Shown here in pieces: positions 11,361-21,337 of a stretch of 64,000 nt of DNA. The stretch is taken from positions 558,001 through 622,000 of the forward strand of contig PZJY01000005.1 of NCBI GenBank assembly GCA_031472005.1, written 5' to 3'. How positions within the stretch are numbered: the stretch's first letter is position 1; each line of letters starts with the position of its first letter. The notes beneath the pieces are model-generated. The model was not told the origin of the DNA. It ran no database searches and worked only from the letters and a program-made list of their open reading frames with translations. Both the position numbers and the translations under genes were made by a program. The stretch comes from Tetracladium setigerum. Its lineage: Eukaryota; Ascomycota; Leotiomycetes; Helotiales.

Positions 11361-13024
11361 TGTGAAGAGTCTATTCCAAAGCTGATTTAGGAATTCGAAA
11401 AAGCTGTTTCGATTGTGATTTAAATTAGAAATGATGTGTCGCTGTTTGTGTTGTAGTTTTTATTGTACAGAGTGGGTATTGATGATTGATTTGGTATGAT
11501 ATGTTTCTTGGATTGAGAGGTGTTGAGGATAGTTATAGTAATCGAAATTATTGGTACAAGAGATAGATGATGATGCTTTTTAGTTTTTCACACGTCACAA
11601 CTGCCATCTTCAAGCGAAGGATTGCATGGTAGGAGATATCCAGGTTGTTCTTCAGGTCTCCTTGTACGTCAACCACAGGAAATCTATCTGACATCATAAA
11701 TCTAGGGAACATCGCCTTGTGGAAAATCGAATCACTATCCTCTATCTCCTCAATGCATCGTCGATGATCACACGAAACAGATGCCAATTACAAGGAAAGA
11801 CACCAAAAAGCAAGGAAGATAGCAGGTTTGAAGTATTCAGCAGAGTTGAGCATGATGTTTGGGGCCCCAACTCGACGTGGACTTGCCGATCATGACGAGA
11901 GTTGAAGGTGTTTGAAGGTCTAGAAGGTATCAAATATTTAAAAACAAGTTCTTGAAGCCTGGAAGAAGTGTGGCGAGTGGTGGGATCAGTCTTCGAGTCT
12001 TCTCCGCTCTCCAGAGTTTCTGAGCGTTAGCTTTACAGCGTGTTTCGCTGGGGAATGATGACGACTATTTTGAGAAAATGACTAGTTCTGTGCTCCAAAA
12101 TATATCCAAGAAAGCCCTCAAAGTTACCCATAAAATCAAATAAATGTGGCGAGCTGTGATATCAGCTTCTCCGCTCCAGAGCTCATTGCCGTGTTTTTGA
12201 CTATTTCGTGTGGGGTTCGTCTCAAGTTTCCCATGTAAGAACTAAAAACCTTGACAGAAAGTACTAGAGAACTTCCATAAAGCATAACTCAGGACTTGTT
12301 GAAGATTACGAACAGAATTGAGCTATTCTGAATCAATCTTGATGCCTCGCAAAACCAGGACCGTCCATATCACACACACTTGTTTGCCGCCCGTTCGTCA
12401 TGACTCCTGAAACACACTATAGATTTCCTTATCACATAATGCGCATTCCACAAATCCGCTCCTGACGACGTATTTTTCGTCGTTCGCTCAAGAATCGCAT
12501 CATGTTGCTTGTCCCACTCTCCTGCCAAGGTATATATCAAGCGGATCCCAGCGACAGAGGTGGAGTTTGAGGTGCTCTGTCAACTGTATCCACATCTGAA
12601 TAATGCGAGGGAGACTAAGGACCTTGGCTTGGTTACTACGATCAATGAGGAATAATGTATGCAGTTCTGGCAGATGTAGCGTAACGGTCATGACGGGCTT
12701 ATTTTTGAGGTGGTTGAAAAGCAGCGAAGGATATTGGGATGAGGAGCCGGGCTTGCGACAGCGACGATGACCTCAAATGATCTCAGCCCCTTGATGCTCA
12801 AAAGTTGTCAATTATTTTCTAAAACTTGGACTGGGAGGCCTAGATTAAGATGATGTTTGTTGTCTACATTCAAATAGGCGGAGCGTGCAATGGGTTTCAT
12901 TGTAAAGATGTGCATCTATCTTGCTCGGCGCCATCCAAAAACAGAGCAGAAATCAAAAATTCATCATTCATACAAATTCTCTTACAACCCAAAGGATCTC
13001 CTGTCTTTTCATCTTTTTCTTTCT
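11361..13024. other. Intergenic, no gene seen
   Basis: About 1.7 kb. The part next to 11360 is the promoter of the LEA-like gene. It contains a degenerate direct repeat (listed separately). Short open frames (for example 12500-12691 minus) have no recognisable content. Confidence 0.5.
11969..12217. repeat. Degenerate direct repeat pair
   Basis: Two stretches, about 11969-12050 and 12145-12217, both run TGTGGCGAG, then ATCAG, TTCTCCGCTC and CCAGAG, then a GTGTTT/TTTCG element and GGGG, with small gaps between shared blocks. They look like an old local duplication upstream of the LEA-like gene. The alignment was made by eye. Confidence 0.45.
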
Positions 13025-13347
13025 TTAAACATTTCCTCTCAGGACTCCTTTATCGACCGCATTTCCAACATCACCAGCAATACCATTCACGCCCACCGTA
13101 TTCCCTACCAAATTCCCACGGACCGTTGAACACCATCAATGTCCTCATTTCCTGTTATCTCTGTTTTCTTAAGTGTTTCTATTGATCAATTAATCACCAT
13201 AAACACATGAATTTAATTCGAAAAGAAAGGCATACCTTTCACGCCGTATGAAGTTCGGTTTTCGCCGAAGTAGGCGAGGTAGGTATCTTCAACCCAGCGC
13301 ATGGTGGAGTTGTAGTACTCTGATGACTTGTTGCGTACGGTCTCCAT
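13025..13347 (-). CDS. Small conserved-type protein, 63 residues
   Basis: Two exons on the minus strand, 13236-13347 and 13025-13104, joined across a 131-nt GT-AG intron in correct phase (GTG AAA G | GG AAT). The product starts METVRNKSSEYYNSTMRWVE, continues with an aromatic stretch DTYLAYFGENRTSYG, and ends in a Gly/Asn/Val-rich segment, GNTVGVNGIAGDVGNAVDKG. The second part resembles the Gly-Asn-Thr-Val repeats of small fungal stress or conidiation-type proteins; this is pattern recall only. It is too short for ordinary ORF calling and depends on the splice. The 5' side shares an intergenic region with a gene on the same strand. Confidence 0.6.
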
Positions 13348-14364
13348 GTTTTGTATATGATATCTTCCTTTTCCTTTTGTGTATTTGAATCTTGTGATGT
13401 TTTACTCGATATCTTGTTACGACCACGTCGACACTGGGAAGCTCTCCCATTTAGCCATCCCGTCGAATTGAAGAACTCCATGATATCACTACCAAAACAC
13501 ACATACGTATCTGCCACGCAGTCTAAAGCCACCATCAAAAACCTCCTTCCATGAAATATGTCCTCAAAGCATCATGACGCTGCTTCCTCACACCCAAACG
13601 AACCCCACCTCAAGTGCTGTTCATAATCTATTTCATCTTATCCATCCTTGCCTTGCAATGTGCATCGACCAAGCGCCGCGCAAGCCACCCGCAGACCCTT
13701 CACCCCTACCTATATTGACAGTCTAGTTGATTCAGGCGCTCAAAACCCTGGTCGTTATGATTTTCGGATTTTCCACAGGGCTTGGAGATGACTTGAACGT
13801 GTGCGGTAAGGGATCGGAGGATGTTCTAGGGTAAACCTTGTCGGCGGGTCGGGTGGATCCGATGGATGTGCCGAATACCGTCGGCGTTTGGTTATTTTGG
13901 ATACTTGAAAAGATTCGGATCGCTGGGCGGAAGCGAAGGAATGCTTGATAGTGGACTGGGTGGAGACCCCTGGGAGATGTGTTTGAAACTTAGGAGGCAG
14001 GGAGGTTGGTCACGTTATTTCATTCTTGAAATGAGGAATAATTCATGATCACGACATTTAGAGAAGTTATCTACACGATTGGACAGAACTTTCGAGTTGG
14101 GATGGCTAGTTCGATGTTGAAATAAAAGGATATCTGTGTTGTAAAAAATTTAGCTGTTATTGGTTTGTAATTTCTACTTTGAAGCGGAACTTTCGCATAA
14201 CGCAGTCTAGATTGTGACTTTGTCAAAGCTGGAATATAATCTCATGAATTCCTACACCCTGTTGGTACAAATATCTAAAGAAGTAAATCGATTCTAACTA
14301 CCAAAGTGTGACGCCTAAACTCCGTCCTTCCTGTTTCAGCTTCTCGCAAGTACACACAAGACAA
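13348..14364. other. Intergenic, no gene seen
   Basis: About 1 kb between two minus-strand genes. It should carry the promoter of the 63-residue protein gene and the 3' end of the next one. No coding pattern was found. Confidence 0.5.
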
Positions 14365-15099
14365 TCAGAAACCTCTCCTCTCTTTCTTCCCAATCCGCAT
14401 CTCCCTTCTTGTCAACTCAACCTCCATTATTCTCTTGTCCAATCCAATTTTTCCGTCTAATCCATCGTCGTTCACATCAAAATACAACGCCCAAGAATTA
14501 CTTCCTCTCTCCTCCTCCACAACTGTAAATCCCTCCCACCCCTCAAACATCAATCTCTTGTCAATAGGCGTACAATTCCACGGCCCAGTAATATTTCCCT
14601 CTGCTTCGACCCGAAGCCCGTATTTCACTTCATATGTCTCCGCATCGACATAAACCCAATTAAGTTGTGGTGGCTCATCCGAAATCGTGGAAACAAAACA
14701 TCACCTTTCCTCCCCCATCTTGAATCGGGGTATGGAAAGAAATACCCAGCAAACAAATGTCCTTCTTCATCTAATCTCTCGGGATCAGGATTTGGGTCGC
14801 TTTCATATTTTGATTTCGGATTTACTGTCGTCACATAAAGCTGTGGTGAGATTGATTGTTAGCCAAACCTAAACATTTCTAAACACATAGCGAACACGAA
14901 CCTTTTTACCTCGCAGTACAACAGTCCCTCCATCAATGTCGCGTGCTTTTCGGGATGGATCGGTGCAGGAGACGTAAAGATTTGACTTGCGGCCGCGGTG
15001 TTCTTGTTTGGCGTTTTGGCGCTGGCCTTGCTTGATAGCCTCTGTTGTACCTATGATAGCTGGACAAGCTGCTATGGATGTGATTATGCCCAGAACCAT
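14365..15099 (-). CDS. Conserved small fungal protein, interrupted by a -1 frameshift
   Basis: Two exons: 14902-15099 and 14365-14840, with a 61-nt intron (donor GTTCGT, acceptor CCACAG). Exon 1 begins MVLGIITSIAACPAIIGTTE, a hydrophobic N-terminus, then QGQRQNAKQEHRGRKSNL. Exon 2 continues LYVTTVNPKS, then GYFFPYPDSRWGRKGD. There the frame must shift by one missing base at or near the A run 14695-14698 (a T run on the coding strand) to reach VSTISDEPPQLNWVYVD and then YGLRVEAEGNITGPWNC, FEGWEGFTVVEE and RREMRIGKKERRGF. Both halves match one conserved ascomycete family as I remember it, with the pieces in the same order. Summed exons are one base short of a multiple of three, agreeing with a single deletion. 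Function unknown. Either an assembly error or a recent pseudogene. Confidence 0.65.
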
Positions 15100-15923
15100 T
15101 GCGCAAAATTAATGAGAGTAAAAAGTTGTGAGTCTTTTATGATTGGGGGATTGTTTGTGCTATTGGGTGCGCGAATTCGAAACTGTTGTTGCTGCTGCGG
15201 TACGGACTCCAATTCTAATCATGCCTCATCCAAGAGTGAAGATTGTAAATATAGCGTACTTCAAAAAGGTTAAAGCAGCCTGAGTCTTAAATTCAAACAT
15301 TATAGTTTCTAATTCAACCTATTACCTGATTTGGAGTCCATGGCTTGTCCCAGATTCTCAGAATGATAATTTCTCTTTTCCGACGTTTGAAGTCCCATAG
15401 TTTGGAGTCCAGACTTTTGGATAGACATCAGAGTAAAACAGTGACATCAGTTCAATTAAACATAGTAAAATGTCATCATCGATACTGTAACCCACGTCGA
15501 CAAAGTTTTGATGGAGATGGTTGAAACTGGAGAGGGTCTCCCAAGCTCGTGGTGGGCAGGGTGGGCCCGCGAGACTTTTGACATCGGGGAGCTTGCGACT
15601 TTCTCTCCACTCCTGATAAACCCCCCGTTCCGCATTAGAAACTGATCTCAGATGCGTCATTAAACGTGGGGAGAACAGTCTAGAGTTCGTCAGCTCACTA
15701 TCAAGAGGTTTGGGATTGTTGAGAAGTGAGTACGCTGAGTCCACTTCTCAAAACCAAAACTTGCTTTTGATAATTCTTGCCTCACTTGATGCGTTATTCC
15801 GAATCATGAAAAACAAACAGAATATCAAAAGCGACGTCATACTATCTAAGATGGTGTATATAGGTTATATTTCATTCCGAGGATTGAGCTTTTTTCCTCA
15901 TAACAACTCATCCATTCAATCTT
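15100..15923. other. Intergenic, one doubtful open frame
   Basis: About 0.8 kb between divergent genes. An open frame at 15358-15744 (minus, 128 codons) starts MDSAYSLLNNPKPLDSELTN. I do not recognise it and see no supporting context, so it is only noted here. Confidence 0.35.
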
Positions 15924-16693
15924 ATGCTCCCTCCTGATCACCCTCATCACAACGAATACTTAGACCAAGACTCTCCAGAAGAATACCAACCTCCCGAAGT
16001 CAAATTTACCAACATGTCCGACAAGTAAGTTCTTGTACTATGTCACCTAATCTTCTTGAGCCCCTCTAATGCCATCGAAGCGAAAGAAAAAACATGGTCG
16101 CTGAGGAAGACAGAGAGCAAGAAAATGGTGTTGAATCCTCTCAAGAGGAAGAATACCAGCAGCCAAAGAAGCAACAACAGGGCCAGCGTACCATGCAGAG
16201 GATGCCTCGCCAACAATCTCAACAGCAACAGCAAATGTCCGCCAAGCAACAGCAAGTTCAACAGTTCGAGCAACAAAGAGTTCCAATGGAACAACGTCAA
16301 ACCGGAAATATGGGCGGTGGAACTGGCGCTATCAGGGAGTCACGAATTAAGGATAGACCTGTCCGTGACGAAGGCAGAGACAGCAGTTTGAAGATCAAAA
16401 TCGAGTTAGACCTGGAAGTTGAGGTAAGCGATATTTTCACATTCCCTTGAACTCCCGATCTTGCCAGATGGTAATGGATGTCATCCTGTACAGGTAGACC
16501 TGTATGCACGTGTGAAAGGAGATGTAACGATAGGCCTGATGTAGATGTGGTGTTTTGAGAGTTTGGAAGTTGGGAATTGGTGTTTTGGAACTTTTTGGGA
16601 ACTTTTTGAAGATCAGATGATAATGATTTTCTGGTGCCATAGGTTGATCTCTATGCTCGTGTTAAGGGAGACGTCTCAATAGGACTTCTGTGA
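15924..16693 (+). CDS. Gln-rich disordered protein with two alternative last exons
   Basis: Exon 1 is 15924-16024 and exon 2 is 16081-16423, followed by either 16494-16544 or 16643-16693. Both final exons are exactly 51 nt, both follow a CAG or TAG acceptor, both are in phase 0 after GAG, and both end in a stop, giving 164 residues either way. The N-terminal part is acidic, the middle is Gln-rich (about residues 75-115), and the C-terminus carries the motif KIKIELDLEVEV-DLYARVKGDV with T/S, IGL and M/L variants. The same tail type ends the next gene at 18.6-19.4 kb. The start could instead be the in-frame ATG at 16014 (MSDN). Function unknown. The alternating hydrophobic/charged tail suggests a beta-strand assembly element, which is inference. 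Confidence 0.75.
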
Positions 16694-18620
16694 GCTCTCT
16701 GGAGTATCTATTCAATGTATATATAGTAACGAGTGGCTAGGAGGTGATGTGGTGGCTGTGGAGGTTCCGGAATTCGGCAACTTTTGGTTCGGGCGTCCCG
16801 TTGTATAAGTACCACAATCTGTTCATAGCCAATTTCAGAGCATGCAAATTAAATAGATCCACTACGTGAACAGTCGTTTATCCATCCCTATCGCGATACG
16901 AAAGAGCTTGAAAATCGAGGGTTAGAGGTAGGTCACGTGATGATATCTACCTTTTCTTCCTTTGTTGTGTCGCATGGTATAAAGCGGATCCAAAAGAAAT
17001 TTAATGATTAGTGACTTTAACCCAGAAATTGTCGATCTAAGCAGTTTCAAATCATCCCAGTGCTTTAAACTTAGGCTTTCGATTTGAGGAGGATGGAGTA
17101 TCATCGTTGGCCGAAGACGTCAATTCAATCTCTTAGCTCGAACCCCACGGAGAATTTGAATCTCTCGGAGTTCTATGGCTACTGTTTTGAATTAAAATTG
17201 CTAAACGTTCCACTAATCATGCTTTCAGTTTAAAAGGATTGGTCCCTGCGACAGAAGCAGATGACAAGCTTCGACTCAATGCGCTGGACTTCAAAATAAA
17301 CCCCAAGGAAAATATGAAGGCATTGGAATCTTACAGACGATGGTTCAAATTGGAACATGCCTATTATCTCCCATTGACAGTGCTTTAAGTTGAAAGGGTG
17401 CCTTTTCTTCTTCTCTCCTGCAACAGGACCCAGGTCTACGCAGATCATAACGAGTCAGACTTATGCACCCAGAAATCACGTTAATCCCTACAGGGAAAAT
17501 CTGTGGATGTCTCGTCACATCCATGTTTCCCGAACCACAACAATATAAATTGATTTCAAGAACAAAATACGCTCAGTCAAGATCCTGTCATTCCTTCCGC
17601 GTATGCGCCAAACCCACCAAAGAGATGACAAGACGTTGGAGATGTCTTCCTTCGCTTACTCTGCCGCGCCTAGTGACTAGTCATCGGAGAAGCTCCTCTT
17701 TGGGATTTCGTTATCGCTTAAGCGGGGTGTCTCCTTGAAGAGAAAAGACAACAAATCAAGTGACAGGGGCTAATTCTTGTACCAGCCGGGGAGTCGGAGC
17801 TTCCCAGATGGAGACCTCGACGACATCACAACCACATTCCATCTGTTTAACACGATCAATCGGAAAGATAAATTAGTGGGTTAAAATAACAGACTGGAGA
17901 ATGTGACAAGCAGACAGAAATCAATTTGGAAAAGGATTTCTGAGAATTTCTTTCAATTCTTAAAAAAAAAAAAAAAAAAAGATCAAAAACTCTATTATAC
18001 TCATGGGGAGGCGCAAAGTTTTCGTTTAAGACAAAGAGAAGTCTCAGCGCGAAAGAGATCTTCATTCCCGGGCAGTTGAAATGCTAATTTCAACTCTCAC
18101 CAAGAAGAGGCCAAGCTCTGAATAATCCTTCAAGCGGGCCGATAATTCGAAATCATGAAATTCATTGCGAGCGTTACTCGGCGCTATTAATATCCATCTC
18201 TGCCGAGCGCTGCGTTGTTGTGGAGCGGGAAACCCCGTTTAATTCAATTTCAGTTGTCGTGACTTGCCTAACATTTCCGCAAGAGCGTTCGTTCTCTTCT
18301 TGGATGGATCTAAAGAGGAAATTTATGTTTGTTCTCGTGTTTTTATTACTGAATCGCGCACTACAGAAGAAAGGTCAAAGTTGGAGTATACCAAGTCAGG
18401 GATCCCTGCTCAGAATCTGAGACTGGAGAAACTCAAACAAGAATGCGCTTTTGAAATTCCATCTGCGTGAACTAATTCTGCATGCTTTGAAATCTGTAAT
18501 CATAGCTCTCTGCTTGACTATTCTCTGTAGTCAGACATCAAATCTCGAACCAACTTTCCAGTGGTACGGACGAGGCCTTCAATTTCACAGAGCCCAAAGC
18601 AACTGGATCACAAACTCAAG
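16694..18620. other. Intergenic with a 19-nt poly(A) tract
   Basis: About 1.9 kb between the two tail-motif genes. It includes a run of 19 A at 17962-17980. Short open frames on both strands show no recognisable protein. The last few hundred bases probably serve as promoter and leader for the gene at 18621; an acceptor-like TTTCCAG at 18555-18561 hints at a leader intron. Confidence 0.45.
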
Positions 18621-19493
18621 ATGAACGATATCGAAGAAAACCGCGACAGGCTGCGCGACCTGGCACTTCAACATATCGAACCGGTAGCAAAGAAAGATGA
18701 CGATTCCGATGCTGCTTCTGCAACAAGTCACAACACCCCTCTGCAACGAAAACACCAGCGCGGTGGAAGAAAAGGCAATACGCTAAACGACAGCAAGAAG
18801 CTCAGCGAAGAATTCGAATACATTGAGCCCAAACCAACGAGCGAAGAAACCTGTGACGAAACAGCTTCCGCAAACGAACAGGATGCCCCCATTCCTCAAC
18901 GAAAGCATCAGAGAGGAGGCAGGAAAAATAAAAGAAGCAATAGACAAGATTTGGAACATCAAATACCGTGGTCGCAGAGGACTGGAAGGTTACAATCGCC
19001 GTATCCCGAGGAGGATGCGGAGGAGGAGAAGGAGGATGAGGAGGAGGAGCCAGATTTGCGACAAGTCGCAGATGAGCCAAAAACTTCTGTCAAAGAGAAG
19101 GCTCCTACACCCTTCGAGACCGGGATAAAAGCATTCAATCTGAGAAGAGCCCAACAATCTGGCGGAAGGCCAGTGGGAGTGAGCGTGGACCGTGGAGAGA
19201 ATACAAATGGTGTAAAATCAGAATCTAAAAAGGAAAAGAAGGGAAAGAAAAAGCCTAAGAAAAAGGCAAAGAAGAGCAAAAGGAAGGAAGAGAGTAGCAG
19301 TGATGATAGTAGTAGTGAGAGTGAGGAGGAAGAGGAGGAGAAGAGGAAACCTCTCGCCATCCGACTGGACTTAAATTTGGAGCTGGAGATCTTTTTGCGT
19401 GCAAAAGTCAAGGGGGAAATAACTATAACATTCCTGTAAGTTGAGGGATCAATCTTCCTAACAGTAAGCTAATTCTGTTCTTCCAGGGATTGA
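18621..19493 (+). CDS. Charged disordered protein sharing the C-terminal beta-type motif
   Basis: Main frame from ATG 18621 (MNDIEENRDRLRDLALQH) to the stop at 19439, 272 residues; the frame is open a little further upstream but without an ATG. Composition is extreme: Glu/Asp/Lys/Arg/Ser-rich, with a Lys stretch (about 218-240) followed by Ser/Asp/Glu tracts. The phrase QRKHQRGGRK occurs twice (about residues 42 and 95). The end, LAIRLDLNLELEIFLRAKVK then GEITITFL, is the same motif as in the gene at 15.9-16.7 kb. A good intron, 19436-19486 (GTAAGT, branch GCTAAT, acceptor TTCCAG), overlaps the stop codon; removing it changes the end from FL-stop to FLD-stop at 19493. Function unknown; the two genes are likely paralogues in the tail only. 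Confidence 0.7.
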
Positions 19494-21055
19494 AACTTGT
19501 GATATTTGCCATGTTTTAGATAATTGTTCAAGATTCATCCTACGTCTCGATGTTTCTTTTCAGAGGGCACAACGGAACCTTTCTTTCAATCGTGTAGAAC
19601 TACCATACCAAAATAACATTACAAATTTATTTCGATTGTTTTAGACTCTCGGCGGGAAGTGATATGCTTTCATTCATTTCTATGAAGTGTCCTCTTTGCT
19701 GTAAACTTCGTAGCATATCTGTCAAACTCGTGGCGCCCAGCCATAGCTTCACCACATCGAAACTGACTGGAAATCGACACACGCAATCCTAATAGCCCCA
19801 TATCAATGTCTTTATGACATCAGTTGCCCAAGGTACGGATCTCGGCAGCTGGTAGGTGGGGGATAATCTTTTCTTGGCAGTTTCACCGGCCCCCTTTTAC
19901 GGGTCAGAGGTTTTCGCTTAATTTAGCGACTCATGGCTTTGCGTTGTCAACATGGGATGGCATGTCAAAGGTACAGCTGCGAGACATCTAATGGATTTCT
20001 TGATTTTGTGGTTAATCTACAGAGACCTCGTCCCCGTACGTTCAACGTAAAGGTTCAGACCCTAAGAGTGCCGCTTTGTGTCCATAGCTTAGATTGAGTT
20101 TCCAGATGAGTTCTATGGGCTATGGGCTATGAGGTATCAATGCCCAATAATGGACACTGTGGAGCGCGAATTGTTCTGGCCATGGAATATGGGTGATCCT
20201 TCAGTCCAAAATACCCATCTATTCATTATTAGCATTCATAACACAGAACTCAGTTTTATGAAGGTTCTTTGGGTGTTTTTTCCCTAGAATTTCAGTGGTC
20301 TACGTAGAGTGCTAGGCTTTCCCTCGCTTCCTCAGCTATGTCCGCCTGTCCTGTTGGGCCGCCCAGGTGGAGAACACATCTTGCTAAAGCAGCAGTGTCG
20401 ATATCCTGTAACGTCTTGTGAGTGAAAAAGCCTATCGAGTACCTATGGATTACTGGACTATCAATATTCCAACCTCCCGAGGAGGAAGAGATTGCCCCAG
20501 AGTCCAAACACTCACATCCCGTGGAACTTGCCATTGAAGCATAATGACGTTCATGTCAATCGGATTACTGGAGCAACCCAAGTCGCCAACACCCTATAGT
20601 AATGGCCCCTCTACAGCTCCAAGCTAATTCTATTGATAGGCAAGTCCAGCCTCCTGTCTGGAAACACTTGTATGCTATTGCCAACTTTTACATCACACAG
20701 TTTCTTTGTTTCGTAGTGCAATGATCATCATAGCCAGCGAGACAGTGATAGAGTTGCCCCCACCCCCAGAGTATTACGCGTAGATGACCGCATCTTAATG
20801 CAGCTGGAGAATAGTGTGGCAACTGTGATGTAATCGCAAGACCTCAGAGCAGGACTCAAGATGCAGGTGAGGCGGGTTTGGAAGATATATCAAGAGCCTT
20901 TCTTTTACTCATTTCTAGATTCCCATATCAACTACATCCCAAAAATTCAATCCCACATCTACAATATATCTTTACAAAACCCTCAACCTCAAATCTCAAA
21001 CCCTTTCTCACAAATTCACAACTCCGACCTCAAACACTTTCCACACACATTCAAA
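19494..21055. other. Intergenic, no gene seen
   Basis: About 1.6 kb. An 80-codon frame at 20292-20534 (minus) is unrecognised. The final 200 bases are A/C-rich and look like the leader of the small gene at 21056. Confidence 0.45.
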
Positions 21056-21337
21056 ATGGCCGGATTACTCGGAGGACTCACAAACACACTCGACCAAACC
21101 CTCACAGGAGGTGACGGAAACGGCGGTCTCATCGGCGGCGTCACTAAGATTCTCTCCTCAACTGTCAACGCTGCCGGACAAACAGTTCGCCAAGTCGTCG
21201 ACGGCGCAGGCAACATTGTTGAGCAGACTTTGGATACTACTGGAAATGTAGTCAGTTCGACGACCAAAGGCGTCGCTAATACAGCTGGTGGAGCAACTGG
21301 TGGACAGAAGCAAGGTGGTGGTGGACTTTTGGGTTAA
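21056..21337 (+). CDS. Small Gly/Thr/Val-rich repeat protein, 93 residues
   Basis: The frame is open further upstream, but the ATG at 21056 in TCAAAATGGC context after an A/C-rich leader is the natural start, giving MAGLLGGLTNTLDQTLTGGD. The body repeats a roughly 11-residue unit of the type AGQTVRQVVDG-AGNIVEQTLDT-TGNVVSSTTKG, which should form amphipathic helix or beta turns, and it ends in Gly-rich GGQKQGGGGLLG. Similar short proteins are common in ascomycetes and are often stress or sporulation induced; this is family recall and the function is unknown. The repeats recall the Gly-Asn-Val units of the 63-residue protein at 13.0-13.3 kb, so both belong to the set of small hydrophilic proteins in this stretch. 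Confidence 0.75.
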   Translation: MAGLLGGLTNTLDQTLTGGDGNGGLIGGVTKILSSTVNAAGQTVRQVVDGAGNIVEQTLDTTGNVVSSTTKGVANTAGGATGGQKQGGGGLLG

